A model generated the notes under the pieces. It searched no databases and was not told where the DNA came from. It worked only from the letters and a program-made list of their open reading frames with translations. From CAZKTF01 sp964555565 (lineage in GTDB: Bacteria > Planctomycetota > JAJSAM01 > JAKLKS01), in NCBI GenBank assembly GCA_964555565.1, contig CAZKTF010000195.1:1-7046 (forward strand): 7,046 bases of DNA, written 5' to 3'. Shown here one piece after another: positions 1 to 5,794 of the stretch. A program made the position numbers and the translations under genes. Each line of letters begins with the position of its first letter. The first letter of the stretch is position 1.

Positions 1-442
1 AGTCGGGCGCCTTGATGTCCTCCAGGTTGATCCCGCCGAAGGTGGGCTCGAGCCGGCGGACCGTCTCCACGAACTTCTCCGGGTCCTTCTCGGCGATCTC
101 GATGTCGAAGACGTCGATGTCGGCGAACCGCTTGAAGAGGACCGCCTTTCCCTCCATGACCGGCTTCCCGGCGAGCGGGCCGATGTCGCCGAGCCCGAGG
201 ACCGCGGTCCCGTTGGTGATCACCCCGACCAGGTTCCCCTTGCCCGTGTACCGGTAGGCGTCGTCGGGGTCCTTCTCGATGGCGAGGCAGGGGACCGCCA
301 CCCCGGGGGTGTAGGCGAGGGCCAGCTCCGCCTGAGTCGTGCAGGGCTTGGTGGAGACGACCTCCAGCTTCCCGGGCCGGCCCTGCTCGTGGTACTCGAG
401 CGCGCGGCGGCCCCGCTCCGCGTCCCGGTCCCTGTCGGTCAT
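1..442 (-). CDS. Malic enzyme, N-terminal part (cut by left edge)
   Basis: Malic enzymes oxidatively decarboxylate malate to pyruvate with NAD+ or NADP+ in the cytoplasm. The reverse-strand reading from ATG 442-440 gives 147 codons and runs off the window. The N-terminal malic domain is clear: LAYTPGVA at residues 41-48 (candidate catalytic Tyr44), TGKGNLVGVITNGTAVLGLGD at about 66-86, and the MEGKAVLFK block at 96-104 (candidate catalytic Lys99), then DIDVFDIEI. The reading stops within the stretch ending GGINLEDIKAPD, before the NAD-binding domain. The ATG is supported by a GGGAGGG Shine-Dalgarno sequence at 455-449 with a 6-nt gap. Cofactor preference, and whether a phosphotransacetylase-like tail follows as in MaeB, cannot be judged because that part lies outside. 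It is divergent from the propeller gene. The family call is firm; the subtype is open. Confidence 0.95.
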   Translation of the reverse strand, partial: MTDRDRDAERGRRALEYHEQGRPGKLEVVSTKPCTTQAELALAYTPGVAVPCLAIEKDPDDAYRYTGKGNLVGVITNGTAVLGLGDIGPLAGKPVMEGKAVLFKRFADIDVFDIEIAEKDPEKFVETVRRLEPTFGGINLEDIKAPD

Positions 443-506
443 GGGCGTCCCTCCCTGCCTGCCGCGCGCGCGTCCGTGGACCCGGCATGGTACCGCGCGG
501 CCGCCG

Positions 507-553
507 GGAGCGGGTCGGGTGGATCCCGGTTCTTCGCCATCCGGAGCGGGTCG
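507..553. repeat. 11-bp direct repeat in the divergent intergenic region
   Basis: GGAGCGGGTCG occurs at 507-517 and again at 543-553, 36 bp apart, between the divergent malic enzyme and propeller genes. The first copy lies inside a 6-bp inverted repeat (CCGGGA 504-509, TCCCGG 524-529). It could be a paired binding site for a regulator of either gene, but chance is plausible in DNA this GC-rich. I see no gene in 443-625. Confidence 0.25.
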
Positions 554-589
554 CCTTCCCCTGCCGTGAGAAGCGCACCCGCTCGATTC

Positions 590-625
590 AGCGGGGAGCC
601 GGGATTCCCCGCTAGAATCCCCGGC
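590..625 (+). promoter_or_regulatory. Leaderless-type promoter with an abutting palindrome
   Basis: TAGAAT at 613-618 matches the -10 consensus at five of six positions and ends 7 nt before the GTG at 626. Transcription would therefore begin at or next to the start codon, giving a leaderless mRNA, which fits the lack of a Shine-Dalgarno sequence there. No good -35 hexamer is visible at 16-18 bp. In its place lies a perfect inverted repeat, AGCGGGGA 590-597 and TCCCCGCT 606-613, whose last base is the first base of the -10. That position suits an operator for a repressor or an activator replacing -35 contact. The sequence facts are direct; promoter and operator roles are inferred. Confidence 0.5.
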
Positions 626-1849
626 GTGGCCCGTCCGTTCCTGCGCCGGGCCGCGGCGGTCGCCCTGGCGGCCGCCGTGGTCGCCTTGGCCGCGCCCCCG
701 GTCCGTTCCCTGCCGGCAGGGGGGATCCTCCAACTGACGAACGCCGCCCCGGGCCTCAGGACCAAGGCGGCCCGCTGGCAGCGCGACAACCGCGGCCTGG
801 TGTTCACCTCGGCGGGGGACCTCCTCCCCGGCGAGAACCCGGCTCTGCGCGAGCAGATCTTCCGCTGGACCGACGAGGGGGGGCTCGAGCAGGTGACCCC
901 CTGGTTCGAGGACGGCCGGGGGGAGGACTCCGGGATGCCTGCGGCCGACCGGCACGGGACCCGGATCGCCTTCTCCTCCAACGGGGACTTCGTCGGGGCG
1001 AACACGGAGCACGCGTGGGAGACCTACTTCTACGACCGCGGCGAGGGCTTCGCGCAGGTCACCGACACCGGGTACTCCCTGGCGGGCGCCCCCGTGCTCA
1101 GCGACCGCGGGAACCGGATGGCGATCTCGGCCCGCACCGACATCACGGGCGAGAACCCCGACGGGAACAACGAGATCTTCCTCTGGGACCCGCGGCGGTC
1201 CTTCCGGCAGGTGACCGTCGCGCTCGTCGGGCTCTCCGAGCACCCCTCCATCAGCGCCCGCGGGGACGTCGTGGTCTTCCAGTCCTTCGCGGACCTGGCC
1301 GGGGACAACGAGATGCCGACCTACCAGGTCTTCCTCCTGAAGGGCCGGAGGCTCAGGCGCATCAGCACCGACAACGAGTCCTCCAACGTCTGGGTCCGGA
1401 TGGACCGGCGGGGGCGCCGGTTCGCCTGGGTGAAGGCCCTCTCCCCGACCGTGTCGCAGGAGCTGCGGGTCGCCCCCCGGGTGATCGCGGCGTGGTCCCC
1501 GGCGACGGGGGAGGAGATCGTGGTCAGCCTCCCCCCGGCGGGAGGCTACGTGGACTTCCCCCAGGTGGACGGCTCCGGAAGGCGGATCCTCTTCATCTCC
1601 AACGGGGACCTCACCGGGGATAACCCGCAGCGGGTCGAGCAGCTGTTCCTCGTGGACGAGCCCGGCCGGGTGATCACGCAGGTCACCCACAGCACCGGCG
1701 GGGACATGCGTGGCCCGGGGATCTCGGACGACGGCCTCCGGGGCGTGGTCTCCTGCACCGGCGACCTGGCCGGGGAGAACCCCGACGGCGGGGAGCAGCT
1801 CTTCCTCCTCGACCTCCCGCCGCTCCCGCCCAGGGGCGCGAAGAAGTAG
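626..1849 (+). CDS. Exported TolB/PD40-like beta-propeller repeat protein
   Basis: The protein has 407 residues from GTG 626. The reading frame stays open upstream to 389, but that part is antisense to the malic enzyme and lacks a signal. GTG 626 instead begins a classic export signal: Arg3, Arg7-Arg8, then an Ala/Val/Leu-rich core at about 9-23, with cleavage probably between 23 and 31. The rest is about seven repeats with a 52-residue period, each ending in strands like QVFLL or EIFLWD. Six carry a loop of the form xDLxGxN, at residues 64, 120, 171, 222, 327 and 379; the fifth unit (about 252-302) has lost it. Such units resemble the TolB/WD40-like (PD40) propeller family. The acidic Asn/Asp/Gly loops could bind calcium, which is inference. 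No catalytic motif, membrane anchor or C-terminal sorting signal is visible. The likely role is periplasmic or extracellular binding or scaffolding, with partner unknown. Confidence 0.8.
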   Translation: MARPFLRRAAAVALAAAVVALAAPPVRSLPAGGILQLTNAAPGLRTKAARWQRDNRGLVFTSAGDLLPGENPALREQIFRWTDEGGLEQVTPWFEDGRGEDSGMPAADRHGTRIAFSSNGDFVGANTEHAWETYFYDRGEGFAQVTDTGYSLAGAPVLSDRGNRMAISARTDITGENPDGNNEIFLWDPRRSFRQVTVALVGLSEHPSISARGDVVVFQSFADLAGDNEMPTYQVFLLKGRRLRRISTDNESSNVWVRMDRRGRRFAWVKALSPTVSQELRVAPRVIAAWSPATGEEIVVSLPPAGGYVDFPQVDGSGRRILFISNGDLTGDNPQRVEQLFLVDEPGRVITQVTHSTGGDMRGPGISDDGLRGVVSCTGDLAGENPDGGEQLFLLDLPPLPPRGAKK

Positions 1850-1916
1850 CCCGCCATAGCGCCCGAACAGGAGGCGTCTCCCTCGTCAGCGGCGTCGCTG
1901 AGGGCGCGACGGCGGG
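1850..1916. other. 67-nt two-armed inverted repeat between convergent genes
   Basis: The stretch folds as a three-way junction. The outer stem is CCCGCC 1850-1855 with GGCGGG 1911-1916, then a 3x3 internal loop (ata/gac), then GCGCCC 1859-1864 with GGGCGC 1902-1907. One arm is TCAGCG 1886-1891 with CGCTGA 1896-1901. A weaker arm is GGAG 1870-1873 with CTCC 1878-1881. Both arms have the loop GCGT. It begins right after the propeller stop codon and ends one base before the encoded CCA of the tRNA on the other strand, so it may serve as a terminator for both. There is no T run on the plus-strand side. The minus-strand side has only a mild one (CTACTTCTTC), so intrinsic termination is uncertain. 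It could also be a REP-like repeat. Confidence 0.55.
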
Positions 1917-1993
1917 TGGTGGGCGATACTGGACTTGAACCAGTGACCCCCAGCGTGTCGAGCTGGTGCTCTAGCCAACTGAGCTAATCGCCC
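1917..1993 (-). tRNA. tRNA-Val (anticodon GAC)
   Basis: The minus strand gives a complete cloverleaf of 77 nt including an encoded CCA. The acceptor stem is GGGCGAT with ATCGCCC, the D stem GCTC with GAGC, and the anticodon stem CCAGC with GCTGG. The anticodon loop TCGACAC has GAC at its centre and reads GUC valine codons. The variable loop is 5 nt, and the T arm is ACTGG, TTCAAGT, CCAGT. The discriminator base is A (1920), and CCA is 1919-1917. All stems pair without mismatch, so it should be functional. It is convergent with the propeller gene and divergent from ald, so it is probably transcribed alone. Confidence 0.97.
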
Positions 1994-2028
1994 CGCCGAG
2001 AAGATAGGGGACGTCCGCAAGTAAGCAA
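1994..2028 (-). promoter_or_regulatory. Probable tRNA-Val promoter, overlapping the inverted-repeat element
   Basis: On the minus strand, TATCTT (2006-2001) is a -10-like hexamer ending 7 nt before the mature tRNA 5' end, so the leader would be only a base or so long. The best -35 candidate is TTGCTT at 2028-2023, with a 16-bp spacer. That -35 and the whole spacer lie inside the left arm of the 29-bp inverted repeat, which ends exactly where the -10 begins. The -35 matches consensus only in its TTG, so strength is uncertain. Confidence 0.45.
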
Positions 2029-2129
2029 GTAACTCCACCGGGCCGCGACGTGGGGACTACCGCCTGCGGCTGCGCTCCCCCGGCCCCCCGTACGCATGAT
2101 GAGTTACTTGCTTACTTGCGGACGTCCCC
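2007..2129. mobile_element. 123-bp MITE/REPIN-like element with perfect 29-bp inverted ends
   Basis: Positions 2007-2035 and 2101-2129 are perfect reverse complements over 29 bp, separated by a 65-bp GC-rich spacer. Each arm holds the self-complementary octamer GGACGTCC (2009-2016, 2120-2127) and a purine-rich tract containing AAGTAA twice. The tract is markedly AT-richer than everything around it, which points to a foreign or selected origin. No target-site duplication is visible at the edges, no transposase is encoded, and the spacer has no credible gene. The layout suits a non-autonomous element moved in trans, such as REP sequences handled by REP-associated tyrosine (IS200-like) transposases. 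A large cruciform or a two-sided regulatory site is the alternative. The repeat itself is certain; the mobile nature is inferred. Confidence 0.65.
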
Positions 2130-2139
2130 GACGTTTCCG

Positions 2140-2168
2140 TTGCCCCGGGGACGCCGCGTCCCCAGAAT
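2140..2168 (+). promoter_or_regulatory. Probable promoter and operator-like palindrome for ald and the operon
   Basis: TTGCCC (2140-2145) and CAGAAT (2163-2168) are separated by exactly 17 bp. This would give a start near 2175 and a 5' leader of roughly 33 nt containing the ald Shine-Dalgarno sequence. The spacer is almost wholly a perfect palindrome, GGGGACG 2147-2153 and CGTCCCC 2157-2163, with CCG between. This is an attractive operator position. The GGGGACG half matches the end of the nearby inverted-repeat element, so it could instead be part of an older copy. Both hexamers are only moderate matches. Confidence 0.4.
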
Positions 2169-2207
2169 GGCGGGCCTGGAGGCGGCCCAGCGCCCGGGAG
2201 CGACACC

Positions 2208-3320
2208 ATGTGGATCGGCGTGCCGAAGGAGATCAAGGACAACGAGAACCGGATCGCCATCGTGCCGGCGGGCGTGGACGCGCTGGTGGCGGCGGGCCAC
2301 CGGGTGATGGTCCAGGCCGGGGGCGGGACCGGGTCCGGGATCACCGACGAGGACTTCCGGCTGGCGGGCGCGGAGATCGTGCGCGAGGCCCCGGAGATCT
2401 TCAAGCGCGCCGAGATGATCCTGAAGGTCAAGGAGCCCCTCCCCGAGGAGTTCCCGCTCATCCGCAAGGGGCAGGTCCTGTTCACCTACTTCCACTTCGC
2501 GGCCTCCCGGCCGCTCACGGACGGGATGATCAAGACCGGGGCCGTCTGCATCGCCTACGAGACCGTGGAGGAGCACGGCAGCCTGCCGCTCCTCACGCCC
2601 ATGAGCGAAGTGGCCGGGCGGATGAGCATCCAGGAGGGGGCCAAGTACCTGGAGAAGCCCTCCGGCGGCCGCGGGATCCTCCTAGGCGGGGTCCCCGGCG
2701 TGCCGCCCGCGGAGGTCGTCGTCCTCGGCGGCGGGGTCGTGGGGACCAACGCGGCCAAGGTCGCGGCGGGGAGCGGGGCCCGCGTCACGATCCTGGACGT
2801 GAACGTGGACCGTCTCCGCTACCTGGACGACATCATGCCCGCCAACGTGGGCACGCTCTTCAGCAACGCCTACAACATCCGCGGCGCCTGCCGCCGGGCC
2901 GACCTGGTCGTGGGGGCGGTCCTCATCCCCGGGGCCAAGGCCCCCGCGCTCGTCACGCGGCCGATCCTCCGCGAGATGAAGCCGGGGGCGGTCTTCGTGG
3001 ACGTCGCCGTGGACCAGGGGGGCTGCGCGGAGACGACCCGCCCGACGACCCACAGCCATCCCACCTTCGTGGAGGAGGGGGTCGTCCACTACTGCGTGGC
3101 GAACATGCCCGGGGCCGTGGCCCGCACCTCGACCTACGCGCTCACGAACGTCACGCTCCGCTACGCCCGGATCCTCGCGGAGCGCGGCTGGCGGGAGGCC
3201 ATCCGGACCGACCACGGGATCGCCACGGGGGCCAACGTCCTGGGAGGCAAGGTGACCTGCCGCGGCGTGGCGGAGGCCTTCGCCCTCGAATACGTAGACC
3301 CGGCGAAGGCGACCGCCTAG
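2208..3320 (+). CDS. ald: Alanine dehydrogenase
   Basis: This cytoplasmic enzyme interconverts L-alanine and pyruvate plus ammonia with NAD+/NADH, linking nitrogen and central carbon metabolism. At 370 residues it is full length for the family. The N-terminus MWIGVPKEIKDNENRIA carries the substrate-binding Arg15. VKEP holds Lys75, and FTYFHFAA holds His96, the expected catalytic pair. The Rossmann fold has GGGVVG at 174-179 with the ribose-binding acidic residue Asp197 at the end of the next strand. DVAVDQGG supplies Asp269, the second catalytic acid, and the closing block VANMPGAVARTSTYALTN is typical. ATG 2208 is supported by GGGAG at 2196-2200 with a 7-nt gap. All key residues are present. 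It heads the co-directional set, 9 nt before the STAS gene, and shares pyruvate with the malic enzyme encoded at the left edge. Confidence 0.97.
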   Translation: MWIGVPKEIKDNENRIAIVPAGVDALVAAGHRVMVQAGGGTGSGITDEDFRLAGAEIVREAPEIFKRAEMILKVKEPLPEEFPLIRKGQVLFTYFHFAASRPLTDGMIKTGAVCIAYETVEEHGSLPLLTPMSEVAGRMSIQEGAKYLEKPSGGRGILLGGVPGVPPAEVVVLGGGVVGTNAAKVAAGSGARVTILDVNVDRLRYLDDIMPANVGTLFSNAYNIRGACRRADLVVGAVLIPGAKAPALVTRPILREMKPGAVFVDVAVDQGGCAETTRPTTHSHPTFVEEGVVHYCVANMPGAVARTSTYALTNVTLRYARILAERGWREAIRTDHGIATGANVLGGKVTCRGVAEAFALEYVDPAKATA

Positions 3321-3329
3321 GCGCGGCCC

Positions 3330-3689
3330 TTGGACATCGCGCTCCGCCAGGTCGGGTCCACCTGCCTCCTCTCCTTCGTGCGCCCGGTGAACCTGGAGGG
3401 GGACGAATCGCTGGCCTTCCGGGACCGGATCAAGGGCCTCATCGCGGACGGGAAGAACCGGCTGGTCGTGGACCTGGCCAACGTGAAGTTCATCGACTCC
3501 TTCGGCCTCGGGGCCCTGGTGTCCGCGCTCCGCGTCGTCCGGTCGGCGGGCGGCGACCTCAAGCTCGCCTGCGTCCCGCCCTCCGTGGAGTCGGTCCTCC
3601 GGCTCACGCGCCTCACCACCGTGTTCGAGGCCTTCCCGAGCCTCGAGGATGCGCTGCGGGCCTTCCAGGGGGCGGCCCCGCCCGGCTAA
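3330..3689 (+). CDS. STAS-domain anti-anti-sigma factor (RsbV/SpoIIAA-like)
   Basis: The 119-residue protein is one STAS domain. In partner switching the unphosphorylated form binds the anti-sigma kinase and frees its target; phosphorylation on a conserved serine blocks this. The signature LVVDLANVKFIDSFGLGALVSAL (45-67) places the phospho-acceptor at Ser57, after Asp56. The other strands and the final helix (LEDALRAF) are intact. TTG 3330 is the only sensible start: the in-frame ald stop is 9 nt upstream, and the next starts (codons 17 and 20) would remove the first strand. No clear Shine-Dalgarno sequence precedes it, so it probably depends on translation coupled to ald. The next gene, the cognate kinase, starts 4 nt after its stop. 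Confidence 0.93.
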   Translation: MDIALRQVGSTCLLSFVRPVNLEGDESLAFRDRIKGLIADGKNRLVVDLANVKFIDSFGLGALVSALRVVRSAGGDLKLACVPPSVESVLRLTRLTTVFEAFPSLEDALRAFQGAAPPG

Positions 3690-3693
3690 CCCC

Positions 3694-4158
3694 GTGAGCG
3701 ACCGGATCGAGATCCGCCTCCCGAGCCGGGCCTCGTGGCTCGGGGCGGTGCGCTCCGTCGTGCGCGAGTTCGTCTCCGAGTGCCTGGACGTCCAACTGAC
3801 CCCCGAGGAGGTGGCGGAGGTCCAGATCTCGCTCCAGGAGGCCTGCATCAACGCGGTGCGCCACGCCCACCGCAACGACCCCTCGCGCCCCCTCCTGGTC
3901 TCCATCATCCCGGAGGCGGACCGCGTCACCATCGAGGTGGTGGACGAGGGGCCGGGGCTCCCGGCCCGGCCCCCCCCGGACCCGGACCCCGCGCGCCTCC
4001 AGGAGGGGGGCTACGGGCTCTTCATCATGCGCCAGGCCATGGACGAGGTCCGGTCGGAGCGCCGGGACGGCCGCCACGTCCTCTCCCTGGTCAAGCGGAT
4101 CGCGGGGAAGCCGCGCCGGGAGCCGCCCCCCCCCGCGGAGGCCGGCCGTGCCCCCTGA
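3694..4158 (+). CDS. RsbW/SpoIIAB-like anti-sigma serine kinase
   Basis: The 154-residue protein is a GHKL-type ATPase (HATPase_c_2). Such proteins hold a sigma factor or another partner inactive and phosphorylate the STAS protein. The N box is LQEACINAVRHAH (47-59, with Glu49 and Asn53). The G1 box is DEGPG (84-88, with Asp84) and the G2 box GGYGLFIM (105-112). The ATP lid between them is short and proline-rich (about 91-101). The C-terminal tail (about 138-154) is basic then proline-rich and may be unstructured. GTG 3694 is chosen because it lies 4 nt after the STAS stop and directly precedes the first strand (DRIEIRLPSR). The open frame extends 15 codons upstream but would overlap the STAS gene. 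Its 3' end overlaps the phosphatase gene by 11 nt. The partner could be a sigma factor encoded elsewhere or a non-sigma target. Confidence 0.92.
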   Translation: MSDRIEIRLPSRASWLGAVRSVVREFVSECLDVQLTPEEVAEVQISLQEACINAVRHAHRNDPSRPLLVSIIPEADRVTIEVVDEGPGLPARPPPDPDPARLQEGGYGLFIMRQAMDEVRSERRDGRHVLSLVKRIAGKPRREPPPPAEAGRAP

Positions 4159-5794
4159 GGGCCCGCGCGCCGACCTCGGACGGCTCGCCGCGGACCCCGC
4201 CCTGGCGGACCTCCTCGCCGACGTCGCGGAGCGCCACGGGGTTCGCCTCCTCGTCGCCGACCGGACGGGCGCGGTCGTCGCCGCCCCCGGCCTCCCCGCG
4301 GGCGCGGAGCGCCCCGCCCGCGTCCCCGCCGAGGGGGAGGCCGGGGCCCGGGTCCGGGGGGTGGAGGTCTACGACCAGCCCTGCGGCTCGGTCGCGGCGG
4401 TCCCGATCCCCGGGGACCGCCGGGCCCCGGACCCCGCCCGGGCCGCCGGGCAGGCCGCGGGGCTCCTCCAGGCCTTCGCGTCGCGCGAGTACGAGACCGA
4501 GAACCTCTCCCAGTCGCTCCTGGACGTCTACGAGGAGCTGAACCTCTTCTACGGGATCACGGCCCGCATCCACGCCGTGGCGAACGTGGAGGGGATCTGC
4601 GCGACGATCCTCGACCGCGCCTGCGAGATCGTGCGGGCCGTGAGGGCGAGCATCCTCCTGGCCGACCCGCGGACCGGGATCCTGCGCATCGTGGCGGCCC
4701 GGGGGCTCTCCCCCGAGGAGGCCGCCGGCGTCCGGATCGAGCCCGGGCAGGGCATCAGCGGGAAGGTGATGCTGACGAACCAGGCCGTCCTCGTGGACGA
4801 CGTGGGGAGCCTCGCCGGGGCCGAGGCCCCGCGGTCCGACGCGCGCTACGCGGGCCGCTCCTACATCTCGATCCCGATCCGGGTCTTCGCGCCCGGGGCC
4901 GTGGGCGCGGCGCCGGGGGACCGGGACGCCCGCCCCCTCGGCGTCCTCAACATGACGGACAAGGTGGGGGACCGCGCCTTCACCTCGGGCGACCTGAAGC
5001 TGCTCTCGGCGCTGGCCTCCCAGGCGGCGGTCCTCCTCGAGAACACGCGCCTGTCCGGGATCGAGAAGGAGATGGGGATCGCCCGCCAGATCCAGGCCTC
5101 CCTCCTCCCCTCCCGCCCCCCCGCGGTCCGGGGCGCGGAGGCCGCCGGGATCTGCGTCCCCGCCCGGGACGTCGGGGGCGACTACTACGACTTCGTGGAG
5201 CTCCCCGGGGGACGGCTCGGGCTGCTCGTCGCGGACGTCTCGGGCCACAACGTGGGCGCCGCCCTCATGATGGCGGTCTCCCGCGCGTCGCTCCGGGCCG
5301 CGATCCTCCGGGACCTCCCGCCGGACGAGGTCCTCGCGACCGTGAACGCCCTCCTGGCCGGGGACCTCGCCCGGAGCGAGCTCTTCGTCTCGGTCTTCTA
5401 CGCCGTCCACGACCCGCGGCGCGGCGTCCTCTCCTACGCCAACGCGGGGCACAACCCCCCGCTGCTGCTGCGCACCGGGAGCGACGAGACGCAGGAGCTC
5501 GACGCCGAGGGCATCCTCCTCGGCGTGATGGACTCCTCGGCCTTCGAGCGCCGGGAGGTCCGGTTCTCCGGGGGGGACCTGGCCCTCCTCTACACCGACG
5601 GCCTGACCGAGGCCCGCAACGGGGCGGGCGAGGAGTTCGGGGTGGAGCGGCTGGCGACCGTCCTCGCCTCGGTGCGCGGGCGCCCCGTGGCCGAGATCCC
5701 CGCGGCGCTCGTGCGGGCCGTGGACCGGTACGCGGCGGGCGCCGCCCCCGACGACCGCACGGCCGTTGTCCTCCGCGCCGGTAGGATGGAGTGA
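4148..5794 (+). CDS. GAF-domain SpoIIE/PP2C serine phosphatase (RsbU-like)
   Basis: The 548-residue protein should dephosphorylate the STAS protein in response to a signal. Residues about 10-110 form a compact region with strands such as VRLLVADRTGAVVAAP and CGSVAAVPIP. I cannot name it confidently; it may be a degenerate GAF- or PocR-like sensor. A probable helical linker (113-135) leads to a GAF domain at about 137-300, with the typical GQGISGKVMLTNQAVLVDDV and an Ala/Gly-rich insertion near 247-262. A second helix (GIEKEMGIARQIQASLLPSRPP, 304-325) is the usual RsbU connector. The PP2C domain (about 330-545) keeps its metal ligands: Asp345 in GGDYYDF, Asp363 in VADVSGH, Asp484 in YTDGLTEA and Asp536 in DDRT. 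GTG 4148 has GGAGG at 4137-4141. There is no membrane segment, so a cytoplasmic signal is sensed. Its stop overlaps the response-regulator start. Confidence 0.93.
   Translation: MPPEGPRADLGRLAADPALADLLADVAERHGVRLLVADRTGAVVAAPGLPAGAERPARVPAEGEAGARVRGVEVYDQPCGSVAAVPIPGDRRAPDPARAAGQAAGLLQAFASREYETENLSQSLLDVYEELNLFYGITARIHAVANVEGICATILDRACEIVRAVRASILLADPRTGILRIVAARGLSPEEAAGVRIEPGQGISGKVMLTNQAVLVDDVGSLAGAEAPRSDARYAGRSYISIPIRVFAPGAVGAAPGDRDARPLGVLNMTDKVGDRAFTSGDLKLLSALASQAAVLLENTRLSGIEKEMGIARQIQASLLPSRPPAVRGAEAAGICVPARDVGGDYYDFVELPGGRLGLLVADVSGHNVGAALMMAVSRASLRAAILRDLPPDEVLATVNALLAGDLARSELFVSVFYAVHDPRRGVLSYANAGHNPPLLLRTGSDETQELDAEGILLGVMDSSAFERREVRFSGGDLALLYTDGLTEARNGAGEEFGVERLATVLASVRGRPVAEIPAALVRAVDRYAAGAAPDDRTAVVLRAGRME

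Noticed and set aside
487..515. Malic enzyme promoter with -10 TACCAT (492-487, minus strand)
   Set aside because: The -10 is a four-of-six match, but no convincing -35 lies 16-18 bp upstream, so it is not listed as a feature.
389..625. Upstream in-frame extension of the propeller protein
   Set aside because: It overlaps the malic enzyme start on the other strand and places the signal peptide 80 residues inside the protein. GTG 626 gives a proper export signal.
2096..3697. Long plus-strand frame of 533 codons overlapping ald
   Set aside because: Its translation is Arg/Gly/Pro-rich low-complexity sequence with no domain. It is the out-of-frame shadow of ald and the STAS gene in GC-rich DNA.
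2682..3932. Long minus-strand frame of 416 codons
   Set aside because: It is antisense to ald, STAS and the kinase, with a His/Arg/Gly/Asp-rich composition typical of mirrored GC-rich codons and no recognisable motif.
4091..5452. Long minus-strand frame of 453 codons
   Set aside because: It is antisense to the GAF-PP2C gene, whose domains and catalytic residues are unmistakable. The antisense product has no motif.
5766..5787. Internal promoter (TTGTCC, TAGGAT) before the response regulator
   Set aside because: The spacer is only 10 bp, and the gene overlaps its upstream neighbour, so coupled translation explains it better.
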